From Desulfovibrio piger (GTDB lineage: Bacteria > Desulfobacterota > Desulfovibrionia > Desulfovibrionales > Desulfovibrionaceae), in assembly GCF_951793255.1 (NCBI RefSeq), contig NZ_OX636706.1, forward strand, positions 2,281,001 through 2,345,000: a stretch of 64,000 nucleotides of DNA. Direction: 5' to 3'. Positions within the stretch are counted from its first letter, which is position 1. Each line of letters opens with the position of its first letter. Shown here in pieces: positions 63,494 to 64,000 of the stretch. The notes below the pieces were generated by a model. That model had not been told where the DNA came from, ran no database searches, and was given only the letters and a program-made list of their open reading frames with translations. A program made the position numbers and the translations under genes.

Positions 63494-64000
63494 AATGAGT
63501 GCTGAAGCCCGGTTTGATGGTGGTCAGGGGAAAATGACCATGGGAGCGTTGCGGATCGCTCTGGCAGGCAATCCCAACTGTGGCAAGACCACGGTGTTCA
63601 ATGCCTATACAGGCGCGCGGCAGCATGTGGGCAACTACCCCGGCGTCACGGTGGACCGCAAGGAAGGCCATGTGCGCCACGGCAACGCCGACATCACTCT
63701 GGTGGACCTGCCCGGGACCTATTCACTGACCGCCTATTCCATGGAAGAGCTGGTCGCCCGAGCCGAACTGGGCAGCGGCGATGTCCAGGCCGTCATCAAC
63801 GTGGTGGATGCTTCGGCTCTGGAGCGCAACCTGCTGTTGACCGTACAGATGATGGAGATGGGTCTGCCTGTGGTGCTGGTCTGCAATATGATGGACGAAG
63901 CCCGCAAGGCCGGCGTGCATATCGATATGGAGCGCCTGTCCGCGATGATGGGCATCCCTGTGGTGTCCGCCGTGGCCCGTACCGGCGAAGGCCTGCAGCA
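63494..64000 (+). CDS. feoB: Ferrous iron transporter FeoB, N-terminal part (runs off window)
   Basis: 169 codons up to the window edge, from ATG 63494 with GAGGAG ahead. The G-domain is clear: ALAGNPNCGKTTVFNAYTGA (G1), YPGVTVDRKEG (G2), LVDLPGTYSL (G3), CNMMDEARKAG (G4-like, NMMD). FeoB imports Fe(II) across the inner membrane. No feoA is seen directly upstream; the DUF2325 gene occupies that place. Confidence 0.95.

Noticed and set aside
1..64000. CRISPR arrays and rRNA genes
   Set aside because: No regularly spaced repeats and no rRNA sequence were seen anywhere in the window.

Overview
The window looks like chromosome plus mobile DNA from a Desulfovibrio-type sulfate-reducing bacterium (order Desulfovibrionales). 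This is an inference from the right-hand 23 kb: a GC-rich chromosome with a RluD-CoaE fusion, a TrpG-TrpD fusion, a type III glutamine synthetase, a YeiH-type transporter and Fur-like sites ahead of feoB. Species was not determined.

Positions 1-38535 are most of an integrative conjugative element (ICE) whose left end lies outside the window. Nearly all its genes read leftward. They form an I-type (R64 Tra / Dot-Icm, type IVB) conjugation system in the order HTH protein, traN(dotH), traO(dotG), traQ(dotE), traR(icmD), traM(dotI), traU(dotO), traW, traY(dotA), traX(icmV)-like, traH(dotD), traI(dotC), traJ(dotB), traK(icmT), a small gene, an ArdC-like gene, topB, a small secreted protein, a lytic transglycosylase, trbA(dotM), trbC(dotL) and a thiol-disulfide protein. 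A DinJ/YafQ-type toxin-antitoxin pair sits on the opposite strand between traW and traY. The right end is a 55-bp copy of the 3' part of a tRNA-Glu gene (38481-38535).

This ICE has been hit by two other mobile elements. (1) A group II intron (278-2849) interrupts the thiol-disulfide gene inside the codon for the first cysteine of its CxxC active site; predicted splicing restores the frame. (2) An 11.76-kb integrative mobilizable element (IME, 18881-30644) sits in the Walker B codons of traU between 7-bp repeats; removing it restores a 980-codon traU frame. The IME has a P4-type integrase, an AlpA-like regulator, mobC, a relaxase gene split by an amber codon, and two insertion sequences with clear target duplications (IS481 family, IS1595 family). 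Its cargo is a two-component system, a very methionine-rich secreted peptide, a CcdA-thioredoxin fusion and a secreted MsrAB. The cargo is best read as a periplasmic methionine-oxidation (hypochlorite) defence set.

Positions 38536-41084 hold a second copy of the HTH gene with the same upstream architecture (a promoter and a short terminated RNA on the other strand), then an intact tRNA-Glu and tRNA-Gln on the minus strand. This tRNA-Glu is inverted relative to the copy at 38481, so the junction has a complex history.

Positions 41085-64000 are ordinary chromosome: YeiH-like transporter, DUF523 protein, metY, ybaK, rluD-coaE, NlpC/P60 lipoprotein, DUF2156 protein, MATE transporter, lysA, FKBP-type isomerase, glnN, the complete trp operon with leader peptide and attenuator, and a probably Fur-controlled DUF2325 gene followed by the start of feoB.
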